From the NCBI GenBank assembly GCA_964019425.1, contig OZ025850.1, positions 620,001 to 684,000 of the forward strand: a DNA stretch of 64,000 nucleotides, written 5' to 3'. The notes below the pieces were generated by a model. That model was not told where the DNA came from, did no database searches, and saw nothing but the letters and a program-made list of their open reading frames with translations. Below, piece after piece: positions 22,069 to 32,970 of the stretch (the first letter of the stretch is position 1; every line of letters begins with the position of its first letter). A program made the position numbers and the translations under genes. This DNA is from Flectonema sp. DT1601. Taxonomy: Eukaryota > Euglenozoa > Diplonemea > Diplonemida > Diplonemidae.

Positions 22069-25000
22069 ATGAAAAAAACAACACCACAACCCATTGCAGG
22101 GAAGGGTAAGAAACTGGTTTGCCTGGCTTATGATAAAAAGATGTCATTACCCCCGGCAAGGGCAACCAATGGAATGGCAATCTCAGAAGTTCAAAAAATG
22201 ATATCCAACGAGGATGCTTTTAGAGAAATGGTTAGTAGAGAGTTTGCGAGATATGACAAAAACGGTGATGGATTTCTTGAATTTTCAGAACTAAAACATT
22301 TCATTGACGTGATGTGTACCCTCACTGATCAGTCAGGAAGTGTAACCCAACGAGAACTACAAGAAAGGTTTAACAAATATTCATCGAAGAAGAAAAAGGG
22401 TTTTATAAAATTTCAAGAATTTCACATCCTCCTCAAAGAGTTGTTATTTATTACGTCAGACGCGGTTCATTCGAATACTAAAAAACGAGCTCGTCAACTA
22501 GTTTCTCACCTGGCAGCTGACACCATCGCTACGAGTGATCCGAACTTTACATTTCAGTGTACGTCTACTGCTGACACGGCTTCTAATTCTTTAAGAGATG
22601 CAGAAACAGAGAGAAAACAATCACTTATCGATCTATTGAAAAGTCAATCAGGTAGTTGTGATTGGAGGAATTTAGAAACACTTCAGGAACTGTTCTCTGT
22701 TGGTAGTGGACTTACTTATGATGAATTCAAACAATTATTTATATCTGATAATGGTCGTAAGGAAGGACCATTCACTGGAATGGAAGATGGTAAGGAAGTC
22801 TTCTCGCTACTCGATATGGATCGATCAGGTAAGATTGGTTGGGATGAGTTCTCCTCATTTCTCATCAACTCTGAGCAATCACAAGCTGCGTGTGGTACTA
22901 ACTCTTGCACCATTCAAGGGGAGACTCAACCGTACAGATTAGTAACAGGTATGTTGTTGTTGATATTAAGAGAATATAATATAGTGACTGACTGTTGACA
23001 AGTCGTAAAACAGGATTGTCCTGCGGTCCGAAACACGTTCATCACAAATCATTTATTAAATTAATTGTAATCGACTATCTCTGTGATCGTTACTTCACAG
23101 CTGGGAATGATGGAACAGTAAAGTCGTGGAACTCAAGAACTTCTTGTTATGAAACGACTGTTTTTGATTGCGTTGGAGGCGTCAGCGTCATGTTACTACC
23201 GTCGCCTGGTATGAAAGTCTTATCTTTTTTACTTTTACTGTTCTGTCCCTGAAGAATGTAAAAATAAAACTTCAGGTACGCTACTGATCACTGGAGATGA
23301 CCGATCACTTCATCTATTCGCAAGTAATCCACAAGGAACAGTACCGTTAAGACAGTTCATGGGAGGGGCTTATCTTCATGGGGGTATTCAAAAGAAGGAA
23401 GTGTTTAGAGGTGAGGATCCTTTCGATCAGAATATCGATGCGGAAGGACGTGTGAAACAAGGAAGTGTCGACATGTCTCACAGAGTTGGTAGGCTGATGT
23501 TAGTTCAAAAAAGAGAATACCACGAATACTGTACTCTCGAAGGATTAACAAGTAACATATCAGCTTGTTGTAAACTAAGCAATCAACTCATAACCTCTCC
23601 TAGTCAACAAGGTCATCAACAGACAAAAGATGAATTAAACTACGTAGCTGTTGGAACTGATGTTGGTCAACTATTGGTTTATGGTTTGATTTTAAGTGAA
23701 CCAGTAATTCATCCTTCTTTGATAATAAAACCTCATGATCAATGCATCACAGCTATCTCAAGTACCCTTGAGAAGAGAAGCCTCATAACAAGTTCCCTTG
23801 ACAGGACTATTAGAGTAACTAATATTGATAAGTGTTCTGTAACGTCAGTGATCAATCTCGGAAGTATGTCTACCCAATCAAAACGTTTTTTTTATTTTTC
23901 TTTTTGTTGTGAAATATATATTCCAATCAAACACTAGGTGCTAGTGGTGGTGGTATTTTAGGATTCTCATACTGCGCTTCGTTGCAAATGGCTGCGGCGG
24001 CAGCTGGTAGTTCTAAAGTATACATCGCTAATCACATGACTGGTTATAGTTTCGTATTATCAGATCACAAAGAGATGATTACAGACATCCTTTGGATTGA
24101 TCATCAAAAATATATTCATCTCGCGACACTAGCCGAGGGTAAAACTTTAAAAATTTGGGAAACGACAAACTTTCGATGCATTCAAACATTCACTGATAAA
24201 CAGCGGAGATGGCCTCAGGATACCCTTCGAGGAATGGCTTATGATACAATACAGCAACGGTTACTTGTTGGTGCGGGAAGAAAAATAATTTGTTTTAAAT
24301 ATTTCCCAGAAGGAAATTCAATTAAACAAACCAGAGCTTCTCTTGGTGAAGTTGCTTCAAAGCAACCACTTAACGCGAATAGTATTACTTTGTCAGAAGT
24401 TTGTCAGGTTTTATATTCATCAAAAAAGGAACACGTCATAGCTGCTGACTACAAAAGCATCATCGTATGGGAGTTGTTAGCAGGTGAGAGAATTTCTAGT
24501 TTTCGTATTACGAATGAAGGAGATGAATTACTAACATCGTTAGCATTGCATTCTAAAAACAGATTGGTAGTCGTATCGACTCACTCTGATGTAAAAGACC
24601 AAACCCAACTAGTTCTTTGGGATTACATTGTGGGACTTCGTGTTAAGCAGCTGTCAATGGGTCCTCATTGTAATTATAACATCTCTATTACCTCTTCTCT
24701 TTCATACGGTTGGGTTGTAGCTGGAGGTGAACCAAATCTACTAGTCTGGAGGGAGTATCAGCGTGATTCGAGTCCTGTTATTTCATTTTTTCAAGAATTC
24801 TTGTCTGCTTCACACGGAATAGTCCAGGCTTTGACATATCTGAAAGAGATGAACAAATTATTTCTATCGACCAGCATACAATTCTTAGTCCTATTCTCTG
24901 TGACGGAAGAACGTATTTCTGTTTGTAATGTTTTAAATTTGAGAACTTTACGAATGCCGATGTACTCCCCACAACTACGAGAGTTTGTAAGTGGTGTTGA

Positions 25001-26054
25001 TGAAAGTGGTGTTAGAAAAGTTGGATGGACTGCAATCGAAGCAGCTGTAAAACTATCTCGTCTGGGATTACTCGCAGGTTCTGCTTCAACTAATACACAA
25101 AGTGGTGTGTTATTATGGTCTCATAGAGAGACTAACTTAGTTTATTCTTCTCATAATGGACCAACTATCTCTATTTGGAGGTCACTCAGTGATGAAACAC
25201 CTTACCTTGATCTACTAGCCGTTTACGCTGCTTCACAAGAACCTTTGGGATACGTTACTGCCATGTGTTCAATGGATTGTGGTACCAAGATTCTATCTGG
25301 TGATTCGGGCGGTCATTTGACCATCGCTCAAATCTCAAACGTTGTCGATGCCGCTGCTTCTTCAACCACCATCCTCCCTCCTATTAAAAGAGAAGAACTC
25401 TGGCAGAGTAATATCGCTAATCGAAGGTTGGTTTCACTCATCACTTCGTTTGTCGCTTTTAAAAGCCGTCAACCGGTTGTTTCAGTCGAGGTTGTTGTTT
25501 GTTCTGTTAGTCTACTTTGTGCTGCTTCAAAGTGTGGTGAGATATCATTGTTTCGTGCTACTGGAGTACTTCTGACTACGTTGACGGGTGATTCTCCTCA
25601 GCCTTGGCCTTTGAAAGTATCTGGTGATAGAGTGTTGATAAACTTATCAACTAATAAAGTATTCACAAAGATATGTACAAATAATCATTCATTACATTCC
25701 TATCAGAGATCTAGAAATAGCAGACATCGATCAACAAGAAGTGTTTATTTTGGAGAAGCTCTTAGGAATATGTCTCCCACTATGAGACGACGTCGGCTTC
25801 TCCTCAACAATAAACCACTTCTTGATAAACGACGTAGTAGAGACTTGACTGAGCGATCAAATAATAAATCTTCAACTTCCCGGTTTTGGTCTGACCATGC
25901 AGCAAAGGTATTCAGTTCTCGAAATCCTCCGACACTCAGTGAGAAGGAATGCATCCCTCGTACCTTACCCTCAATTCAACATCCTACTGTACCTGTTTGG
26001 GAGGATACTACAAGTAAGCCGTCGGTGTTTTACTCAACTGAGTTTGTACCGTAG
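22069..26054 (+). CDS. EF-hand plus WD40-repeat protein (WDR49/EFCAB8-like), four exons
   Basis: Exons 22069-22948, 23101-23208, 23276-23863 and 23938-26054 join to 1230 residues. Introns of 152, 67 and 74 nt are GT-AG (GTATGT or GTATGA donors) and all phase 1; joins restore WD blade motifs, for example LVT-AGNDGTVKSWN and PSP-GTLLITGDD. Residues about 60 to 75 are a canonical EF-hand (DKNGDGFLEFSEL), a second is degenerate (lysine-rich loop), and about 247 to 260 holds another good loop (DMDRSGKIGWDEF). The rest is WD40 repeats to about residue 1090, then a basic Arg/Ser-rich tail. This EF-hand plus double propeller layout is that of WDR49/WDR64/EFCAB8 proteins, often linked with cilia. It probably senses calcium and scaffolds partners; the cilium link is inference. 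Confidence 0.85.
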
Positions 26055-26436
26055 TCGTTCTTCTTCTTCTTTTTGTTTTTTATTTTAAAATTATTTATCC
26101 GCTACAATGCATGCTATTGCCTGCTGCTCTTGATGCACTTGCCAGTGTAATCAAATTACCATCTTCAAGGCGTTGGATTTGTTGTTGTTGATATTTATTA
26201 CTTTTGTTTCCTTTCATTGCAGGTGTTGATGTAATGATAATTTATTTATTAAAGATAGCGAGCTGCTGAGGAGGAGGAGGGGAACCCTTTTTTAAAAAAC
26301 AAGTATTTTTTTGATTGATTTGCTTTACTATGTTAACAAGACTCACTTTGTAAAATTACAAAACTATAATTCCTTCAAAAAAAAGGAAAAAAAAAAAAAA
26401 AAAAAAAAAAGAAACAAAACTCCCTTCTACATAAAA
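26055..26436. other. 382-base spacer
   Basis: No gene seen. It ends in a long A run just before the start of the first calcineurin-B-like gene, so that gene has a very A-rich leader. Confidence 0.45.
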
Positions 26437-27169
26437 ATGCCAGTTGTATCCCCAAACGACGAAGTAGTCATTGCTGAGCTCGCTCAGTGCACCAGCTTTT
26501 CCGCAGATGAAATCAGAAGTATGCAGGATAACTTTAGTAAGTTAGCAGCATCAAAGAAGGATGATGGATTAATTGATAAAGATGAATTCAAAGAGATGTT
26601 ATCTAACCAAGGTAACTCTGCTTTCGTTGATGGTTTGTTCAGAATGTTTGATTCTGACAGTGATGGTTTCATTGACTTTAAGGAATTTGTAGTCTCACTT
26701 TCAATTTACCAAAATAAGAACAAAAACATCAACGAAGAAGGTAAGCTGAAGTTGCTTTTTAAAATCTACGATGTTGATCAGGATGGTGAGATCTCCAGAT
26801 CGGACCTCGTGACGGTGTTGAAGTCTTGTTTGGAATCAAACTTTCTGAGTATCGAAGTATGTTAATCTCTCATTCCTATCGTTGTAGTTTTCGTGTAGCC
26901 GTAACACCATTCCAACGATGTTAATTTATTTAGGGTAATGATTGTTATGGTTGTTTGCGTTGTTCTTTGTATTCCAAAAAAAAATATTATTTTTAAAAAC
27001 ACTTTTATTCATAATTACATTATTTTATTAACAACAAAACCAACAGAGCAGTGTTGTTGAAGGTCTGGTAGATGCTACGATGAAGAAGCACAAACTCAGC
27101 TCAAAGGGAGGAATCGACTTTGTTGAATACACAAAAGCCTTCAGCCATCGCGCAGCTATAAGCCTCTGA
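26437..27169 (+). CDS. Calcineurin-B-like EF-hand protein, copy 1
   Basis: Exons 26437-26856 and 27047-27169 with a 190-nt phase-0 intron (GTATGT...CAACAG); 180 residues. Calcineurin B is the regulatory calcium-binding subunit of the phosphatase calcineurin. Three EF loops are readable: KKDDGLIDKDEF (weak, lacks the first Asp), DSDSDGFIDFKEF and DVDQDGEISRSDL. The fourth position (KHKLSSKGGIDF) has lost its acidic ligands, so it probably binds no calcium. No N-terminal MG myristoylation motif is seen (it begins MPVVSP), unlike classical calcineurin B. The longer frame from 26311 includes an A-run upstream and is unlikely; ATG 26437 is the start shared with copy 2. The first 329 nt are identical to copy 2, pointing to recent gene conversion. 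It could equally be a related CBL- or CHP-type protein. Confidence 0.85.
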
Positions 27170-28172
27170 GCTCAACTGGTATTGTGTTGTACTCGAAAGA
27201 CAGCAAATACGCTTCTTCTACTTCTCGGTTTGTCACGTTGGTTCACAGCTTTGTGTATGAACGTCATTGTTATCGAAATTGCGTATTTAAACTCAATTTG
27301 AATTATATTTCCTCCTTCGTTCGTTTGCTTTTATTTCCCCCCCACCCTCCCCTTTTTCCTCATTCTTTTTTTATTTTCTCTTTACAATTTCTTTGTACGA
27401 GCTATAAACAATGGTGTCACTTCTCTTCTCTTCTCTTTTTTTTTTTTTTTTTTTTTTTTTCAACATTGAGATGGTTTTTACTTTTTTTTTTTTTCTTGTT
27501 TGTTGACGCTAATATTTTCTTTTCTTTTACTTTATACCGCATGGGTCCGCAGACTAGATGCAACAACGTAAGCCTTATTGATTGATACGGCAAGCTCTGC
27601 GCTGGTAGTCAAAAGACTGATTCTGTATCACGTTGTTCTTAAGCGTGTACTGCCAGGGATGCATATTTTTTTAATTCTCCAAAGTTTTTTTTTTTTTTTT
27701 TTTTTTGCCACCAAGTGTTTTACCAGTCAAAACAAACAAACAAACAAACAAAAAAAAAAAAAAAAATGAATAAAAAAAAAAAAAAAAAAGGCTCTGCACT
27801 CTTCCCTGTTTAGTTGAGGGAATGTTTTATTTTAAAAAAAAAAAAAAAAAAAAAAAAGTCACATTTAATCTCATGTGTTTTATATTGTTAAAGGGGCGAG
27901 AGAGTGTTTTCCGTCAAGGGCTTTACTACGTATGTCCACTTGACGTGTTCTATCTTTCACAATATGTAAACGGGCTGTCCATTCCAACTGGGTTCTGTTT
28001 TACCCCACAGAGCTGTGAACAGAATGTTACACTACTGTAAATGTGTTGTGGCAGTTAAATATCTCCTGAAACGACGGCAACGTAATAAAAGGAAGTGTTG
28101 ATTTATTAATTTCGTATTCGACGGCACTATAAACTTCCTACTTCTTTCAGCACACTTCTCCTATTACATAAA
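27170..28172. other. 1.0 kb spacer between the two EF-hand genes
   Basis: No gene seen. T and A runs near 27440, 27685, 27755 and 27835. CTTTCAG ending at 28150 is 22 nt before the next ATG. Confidence 0.5.
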
Positions 28173-28784
28173 ATGCCAGTTGTATCCCCAAACGACGAAG
28201 TAGTCATTGCTGAGCTCGCTCAGTGCACCAGCTTTTCCGCAGATGAAATCAGAAGTATGCAGGATAACTTTAGTAAGTTAGCAGCATCAAAGAAGGATGA
28301 TGGATTAATTGATAAAGATGAATTCAAAGAGATGTTATCTAACCAAGGTAACTCTGCTTTCGTTGATGGTTTGTTCAGAATGTTTGATTCTGACAGTGAT
28401 GGTTTCATTGACTTTAAGGAATTTGTAGTCTCACTTTCAATTTACCAAAATAAGAACAAAAACATCAACGAAGAAGGTAAGCTGAAGTTGCTTTTTAAAA
28501 TTTACGATGTTGATCAGGATGGTGAGATCTCTCGGGAAGACTTGTTCACCGTGTTGAAGTCTTGTTTAGAATCAAACTTTTTGACTTTAGATGTATGTAA
28601 ATTAAAATAGTTTTTATATCCAATTGACGATTACATAAGACACCTTAATAACAACAAATAGGACACCGTGATCGGATCTGTCGTTGATGCCACTCTACAG
28701 AAGCACAAACTCAGCTCAAAGGGAGGAATTGACTTCATCGAATACACGAAAGCCTTCAACCACCGGGCTGCAATCTGCTTATAG
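28173..28784 (+). CDS. Calcineurin-B-like EF-hand protein, copy 2
   Basis: Exons 28173-28592 and 28662-28784 with a 69-nt phase-0 intron (GTATGT...AAATAG) at exactly the same codon as copy 1; 180 residues. The EF loops match copy 1, with the third ending SRED rather than SRSD. Exon 1 is identical to copy 1 for 329 nt, has a single change, then about 28 more identical bases, and then drops to clearly diverged sequence; exon 2, the intron and the flanks are also diverged. Function as for copy 1: likely the calcium-sensing partner of a phosphatase or kinase. The two copies differ mainly in the C-terminal lobe, which may set partner choice. Confidence 0.87.
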
Positions 28785-29403
28785 GAAATGCACTGTTTGA
28801 GAACGAAAAAAACAAACAACTATAAGGAGTTTTTCAATTTTTTTTTTTTTTTTTTCGTTTTTATATATGACCTTTTCCCCCCAATTTTTTTTTTCTGAAA
28901 AAAAAAGACCTACAAAAAGAAGGCAATGAAGGGAAGACGGAGGCAGAAATGTCACCCTCACACACACTAACTAGCCCTCCTCTGCAAAAAGTGCAAATTT
29001 AAAAGCTCTCTTTCTCTCTCTGCTACGGGTGTGAAAGAGAGCCGGGGAAACAAATGTGCAACACAAATGAAAAGTGACACAGTGAAGTTCTATTACATTA
29101 AACTTCGATTTTTATTTTTTTGTGCACAAATAAATACCAGTGTGTGTTTTTTTTTTCTCCCACATTTTTTTATCCCCCCTTTCTTTTTTTTCCCCTCATA
29201 TTACTTTCTTTAGTAATGAGGGCTAACGCTACCGACAAACAAAACTTGTCTTAGCTAGTGACTGAGGGTCTGTCTGTTTGAATTTGTTCGAGTATAGTTA
29301 GCCTCTTTGAAGAACTTGGTGTCAAGGGTCTTTAAAAGATGTGATTGATTTTGAAAGATGCCTTGTAAGATAACCTTCTCCCCTACGGGAAAAAAAAAAA
29401 AAG

Positions 29404-29437
<34 letters not shown>

Positions 29438-30014
29438 TAGCGGGCTCTTAGTCACATGATTATTTATATTTTTCAATTTCCCTTCCCAGCGCTCCTATAC
29501 ACGAAAAATAAATATAAAAGAGAGATGCCGCAAAAAAAAAAAAAAAAAAAAGAAAAACCGTATTTTTAAAAGCACCACCACTTACATTGTGTGCTGTCCT
29601 CTTTTTTGGTGCTGAGATTTGGGGGCGAGCTGGCTTGTGCACTGTACCACCATGCCGTAGTTGGGGGAGGGGAAAGGAAAAGAAAAAAGAAATTGAAAAT
29701 AAAGAGAATGTTTACCCCACAGTACCCTCTCTTCCTAAAAAACTTACTTTTCCCCCGAAAAAAAAAAAAAAAACTTTTTTTTTTTTTTTCCCCTTACAAT
29801 TTTGCGTCTGAATTTCTTTTGTGTGTTATGCAAACTACAGTTTCACACTCAAAACATATCTCATTCATTACAACCAGCAGATTGAATTATTGATTTACAA
29901 GGAGATCAAATAGGATAGGTTGAGAATCTTTAACAGATGTTAAATTATCGTTAATGTTAATATGATCCAATTCAAGCATTCTATCCCCCCTTCACAGAGG
30001 TATCTATCACTAAC
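28785..30014. other. 1.2 kb spacer
   Basis: No gene seen; many A and T runs. CTTCACAG ending at 29997, after a C-rich tract, is 17 nt before the next ATG and looks like a splice acceptor. Confidence 0.5.
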
Positions 30015-31091
30015 ATGTCGTTCCTTCAAGGGATGCTTGGGTTTGTCACTGATGACGAGATTGCGATGCTTCAGTCTATGGTGAAACATCAAATAGGAAA
30101 TGTATTATTTTTTATAATTTTGAACTTGGCGTTTATGGAAAAAGCAAATTTAAATATCCAAAGTGTGAGAGTGGTCCATTACCTTGTCTTAACATCTATT
30201 GTGCTATGGTGGATGTGGTTAGACTACCAGCATCCTAATGTTGATGTGATGTTGTTAGCTATTAGGGGACACATTGGGGGACTGACAATAGCATTGGTTG
30301 ACTTTATGTTATCAAAGACGGGGTTTTTAATGATTCCTGGTATCCTTTTTGGTAATATCATGTGGATGTTAACATATGGATTTACTCTTCACGTTGCTGT
30401 TGCGAATTTTACTTCGTTCTCAACCAGAGGATTGCCTGTCGCTGATTCAATCTCAGAACTGGCCTTGTTATACATCTCAACGTACGCTGTGATCTTGTTT
30501 AGCGGCCTCAGTTCTGATCTTTTCTTTAGTCCAGTTCATAGATTGTTGCATAGCCCGAAGCTCATTAAATACCATAATGAACATCATAGGGCAACTGAAT
30601 TGTGTGGACCGATTCTTTACAAAGGAACTGCGCTTGATGATTTTATTATGTCAACGTGTGCTGCCGCAGGTCATTGTTTACTTATTGTTGTTCTACTTCG
30701 ATTGGGATTGGGATCTTTGTACTTTTCGATAATTCCTTCGTTCGTTGCGATGATGTTGCCGTATTCACACGCATCTGATATGGGCTTAGTTAATTTGTTC
30801 TTTACTATCCCTGGGAGACTTAATTACATCGCCTATCACAGACTGCATCACATCGATCCTTCGTTAAATCCTGGTCTTACCGCGATAGGTGATAAGATAT
30901 GGGATACCATCCTCAGAACAAAAACTGTTTCGGTTCCTTTTCAAGGAACTGTCGAACAGCGTGAAATGCAACCAAGAGAAGTATCATCGCCATTGTTTAA
31001 AGAAAAACAACAGAAGGGTGTCGATAACTGCAAAACCCTCAACGGAGGAGGAGGTAAGAAACGCAAGGGAAAGGTTGGGTTTGGGAAATAA
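30015..31091 (+). CDS. Fatty acid hydroxylase/sterol desaturase superfamily membrane protein
   Basis: 358 residues with several hydrophobic helices in the first 170 residues and again near 215 to 260. Di-iron histidine motifs of the superfamily are visible in order: HRLLH near residue 176, HNEHH near 190, a lone SHASD near 256, and HRLHH near 276. This class sits in the ER membrane and uses oxygen to hydroxylate or desaturate lipids; which lipid cannot be told. The tail after residue 300 is charged and low in conservation. GGAG/GTAAG near 31052 is a possible splice donor, so the annotated C-terminus (ending near a GGGG-KKRKGK stretch) may really be intronic. Confidence 0.8.
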   Translation: MSFLQGMLGFVTDDEIAMLQSMVKHQIGNVLFFIILNLAFMEKANLNIQSVRVVHYLVLTSIVLWWMWLDYQHPNVDVMLLAIRGHIGGLTIALVDFMLSKTGFLMIPGILFGNIMWMLTYGFTLHVAVANFTSFSTRGLPVADSISELALLYISTYAVILFSGLSSDLFFSPVHRLLHSPKLIKYHNEHHRATELCGPILYKGTALDDFIMSTCAAAGHCLLIVVLLRLGLGSLYFSIIPSFVAMMLPYSHASDMGLVNLFFTIPGRLNYIAYHRLHHIDPSLNPGLTAIGDKIWDTILRTKTVSVPFQGTVEQREMQPREVSSPLFKEKQQKGVDNCKTLNGGGGKKRKGKVGFGK

Positions 31092-31344
31092 TACCATTAA
31101 GTGTCTGCCGTTTTTTTTTTGTATACACCTCTTCTTTTTATGTATTCAAAAAAAAACATGATGGAAACTCTCTTGATACCTCCGAAGGTTGGAAATACCC
31201 TCAAACCACGCTTGTTGTTTACTTTCGAGTTAAGCCTTGACTCTTGTTAGTGGGACTCGTATCCCATTTTAATTAAACTACATTGTTTGCTTCTGTTCCG
31301 CTATACAATGAAATGAGGCTTGAAGAGGTCGACAACAATAAGGG

Positions 31345-31384
<40 letters not shown>

Positions 31385-31908
31385 TTGTAATATTTAATAA
31401 TTCTAACGGTTTGAAAGCAATCCTCACTTAAGCATGGCATCGTTTTTTTGAGTTTTTTTTTTCCCCTTTGAATTCCACTTAGAATCGATCAATTCTCAAG
31501 ATTCACAGTCAAGTCTTTGAAGGATTTCGCTGTATTATTCTTGTTAGCTGTGTTCAGGAAATGATGGCTTTCTTTTATTCTATCAAAGGAAGTCTTGTTT
31601 TCTTGTTATTCTTCTGTATATCGGAAAAATACGCAGGTTGCGGCAAAAAAAAAAAAAAAAAAAAAGGAAAAAAAAAAGGAGGGGGAAATTAAAAAATAAA
31701 GAATTAAAAAAAAAAAAAAAAAAACCAAACTATCGACCGCAAGCTGTTGAATGTGTGTTGGTGAAATTTTGTTGTAATTGTTTTTTTATTTTACAGGATA
31801 ATAAAAAACAAAAAACCACGAAAATTATTTTTATTTTTTTTTTCTCAATTGCATTCGCTCCTTAGTTTGTATTTCTTAGTTCCTTTTCAGTTGACCTCCA
31901 TATTCACG
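31092..31908. other. 817-base spacer
   Basis: No gene seen. Includes a T run of about 36 bases near 31347-31383 and A runs near 31645 to 31725. CCTTTTCAG ending at 31890 is 18 nt before the next ATG. Confidence 0.5.
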
Positions 31909-32970
31909 ATGCCTGAAGAAAGCACAGGTCCAGTCGGCAGATGCGGAGCCCACAGCGAAGTTATATTTTTAGCGATCGGGTTCGGACTGTCAAGCAGCTT
32001 GTTGGTGATTATCAACAAGTGGGCTCTAAAGAACTTTCCTTACGGAGCAACACTAACTGCTCTCCAATTTGCAGTATCAGCTTTGGTTGCAAAGTTGATT
32101 GGCGTATTGGGAATCAGTCCTGTTGACCCTCTGGAGTACAGTAAAGTTATTGGGTTCATGCCAGCAGTTTGCATGTTTTATATATCCGTTGCTACTAATT
32201 TAAAGTTGTTAGAGATTGCGAATGTCGATACTTTTATTGTGGTTCGTTCCTGTGTTCCATTATTCACAATGGCTTTGGAGATGGTGATGCTCAAAACAAG
32301 TTTCCCTGGTGTTAAAACCCTTCTAACTCTCCTTTTAATTATAGCTGGTGCCTGCGGGTTTGTCGCGACTGACCAAGGGTTCCGCTGGGAAGCTGCTTGG
32401 TACGCTCTGACTTACTTGTGTGCCTTCACTGTTGATCAGGTTTTAATTAAGAAGATTGTAATGGACGTAACGTTGACTCGTTGGGGTCTTGTGTTTTACA
32501 ATAACTTACTAGCACTTGTCCTAATGCCTGTGGGAATGTACGTCACGGGAGAATGGACAAAACTTGGACAGCAGCTTGAAGACAAGAATCTTCTGTTGCA
32601 GATGACAACATTCGAAGTAGCATTTCCAGTTCTTCTGTCCTGTGCGTTTGGTATTTCAATTAGTTTCTTTGGTCTCAATGCACGTAAAGCTCTAACGGCA
32701 ACGGCATTCACGGTTTTAGGAGTTGTGTGTAAGTTCATTACTGTATTTGTTAATACTGTTGCATGGGACAGTCATGCATCACCAATTGGAATATTCTTCT
32801 GCTGTGTGTGTATTGCTGGAGGTATTTTATTCCAACGTGTTCAGGGAGCTTCTGTTGTCACTCATCCAAATGCAAAGGCGGCACCTGTACCAGTTCCAGC
32901 AGAGCAGCCGACTTCACCTGTCCCACCTTCAAGTTCGGCAGCCATGAGGTCAGTGACACCAGCTCGGTAA
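31909..32970 (+). CDS. Nucleotide-sugar transporter-like protein (SLC35/TPT family)
   Basis: 353 residues from the first ATG (an upstream in-frame TTG at 31849 is not a credible start). About ten hydrophobic helices. Family marks include the N-terminal segment SSSLLVIINKWALKNFPYG, the RWGLVFYNNLLAL helix near residue 190, and the SxxxFGLNARKALTATAFTV segment with VLGVVCK near 265 to 275, typical of Golgi or ER nucleotide-sugar antiporters of the GDP-sugar/UDP-sugar branch. These exchange cytosolic nucleotide sugars for nucleoside monophosphate to feed glycosylation. The substrate is not fixed by the sequence: the GALNK motif of GDP-mannose carriers is replaced by GLNAR. The C-terminus is a Pro/Ser-rich tail. 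Confidence 0.85.
   Translation: MPEESTGPVGRCGAHSEVIFLAIGFGLSSSLLVIINKWALKNFPYGATLTALQFAVSALVAKLIGVLGISPVDPLEYSKVIGFMPAVCMFYISVATNLKLLEIANVDTFIVVRSCVPLFTMALEMVMLKTSFPGVKTLLTLLLIIAGACGFVATDQGFRWEAAWYALTYLCAFTVDQVLIKKIVMDVTLTRWGLVFYNNLLALVLMPVGMYVTGEWTKLGQQLEDKNLLLQMTTFEVAFPVLLSCAFGISISFFGLNARKALTATAFTVLGVVCKFITVFVNTVAWDSHASPIGIFFCCVCIAGGILFQRVQGASVVTHPNAKAAPVPVPAEQPTSPVPPSSSAAMRSVTPAR

Noticed and set aside
26311-26436. Longer N-terminus for the first calcineurin-B-like gene
   Set aside because: It is lysine-rich because it reads through an A run, and copy 2 has no such extension.
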